In this document: positions 6,902 through 6,992 of the stretch, one piece after another
Position numbering within the stretch: position 1 is the first letter of the stretch
Layout: every line of letters begins with the position of its first letter
Assembly: GCA_937916485.1 (NCBI GenBank)
Contig: CALFSV010000231.1
Coordinates: forward strand, 1-6,992
Length of the DNA stretch: 6,992 nucleotides
Direction of reading: 5' to 3'
DNA from: an uncultured Paracoccaceae bacterium
GTDB taxonomy: Bacteria > Pseudomonadota > Alphaproteobacteria > Rhodobacterales > Rhodobacteraceae
Notes under the pieces: generated by a model
What the model was told of the DNA's origin: nothing
The model's database searches: none
Seen by the model: only the letters and a program-made list of their open reading frames with translations
Made by a program: the position numbers and the translations under genes

Positions 6902-6992
6902 TTGTCAGATTATACTTTCTTGAAGCGGGCAGGGCGGCTTTATAGGTACTTATCGCAACATGATTTGCTGGACGCCTCACAGATTTTGAGGC
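6902..6992 (+). CDS. Start of a fifth operon gene with TTG start (partial, unknown function)
   Basis: From the TTG at 6902 the frame stays open for 30 codons to the right edge; the two other plus-strand frames hit stops soon after (TGA at 6921 and TAG at 6942). The predicted protein begins MSDYTFLKRAGRLYRYLS (TTG read as Met) and continues with a polar helix-like stretch. Eighteen of the thirty codons end in G or C, similar to the genes before it. The AGGAGGG site at 6893-6899 overlaps the preceding stop codon, though its distance to the TTG is short (3-4 bases from the core). I do not recognise the family from thirty residues. It has no signal peptide so far. An unbroken frame of this length has a fair chance of arising by accident, so the call rests mostly on the ribosome binding site and operon position. 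Confidence 0.5.
   Translation, partial: MSDYTFLKRAGRLYRYLSQHDLLDASQILR

Noticed and set aside
6486..6980. Minus-strand open frame of 164 codons over the end of the amidohydrolase
   Set aside because: It is antisense to a gene with complete catalytic motifs, its product is unlike any family I recognise, and no ribosome binding site stands out.
6974..6992. Inverted repeat GCCTCA / TGAGGC with a 7-base loop as an intrinsic terminator
   Set aside because: It lies inside the open frame that starts at 6902, only six pairs form, and the sequence after it, where a T-run would be, is not in the window.
33..6992. GCCTCAAAAATC near the left edge (33-44) and a near match on the reverse strand at the right edge (6992-6982) as ends of a mobile element
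   Set aside because: The match is short and imperfect, both copies may lie in coding sequence, no transposase or target duplication is present, and closeness to the window edges is an artefact of where the window was cut.

Overview
The window looks like a piece of a bacterial chromosome, most likely from an alphaproteobacterium of the marine Rhodobacterales/Roseobacter type. I infer this from the mix of gene families (a TAXI-type TRAP transporter with a cytoplasmic sulfatase and a YtcJ-like amidohydrolase), the moderate GC content and the compact one-direction layout. No marker gene is present, so the taxonomic guess is soft. There is no sign of tRNA, rRNA, CRISPR or a complete mobile element.

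Layout. Positions 1-65 may hold the last codons of an upstream plus-strand gene. Positions 66-139 are a very AT-rich leader with a perfect 22-bp sequence repeated in tandem, the likely site of the promoter and operator. Then come four complete plus-strand genes: a secreted TAXI-family solute-binding protein (140-1189), a fused TRAP permease of the TAXI type (1268-3610), a formylglycine-type sulfatase without signal peptide (3649-5211) and an Amidohydro_3/YtcJ-like metal hydrolase (5248-6894). A fifth gene seems to start at a TTG codon at 6902. Its ribosome binding site overlaps the stop codon of the amidohydrolase, and it runs off the end of the window.

How the genes fit together. All genes point the same way. 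The gaps between the complete genes are 78, 38 and 36 bases with no clear terminator, so a single operon is the simplest reading. The binding protein would capture a small, probably anionic solute in the periplasm and hand it to the permease. Neither enzyme has an export signal, so the solute would enter intact and be processed in the cytoplasm: the sulfatase would remove a sulfate (or related) ester and the amidohydrolase would cut an amide, formamide or related bond. The substrate is unknown. A sulfated compound also carrying an amide-like bond is an inference from gene content only.

The points most worth a second look are this transporter plus two-enzyme set as an undescribed uptake and catabolic module, the tandem 22-bp leader repeat, paired cysteines in two polar loops of the permease, the sulfatase active-site signature, and the TTG-started gene at the right edge.
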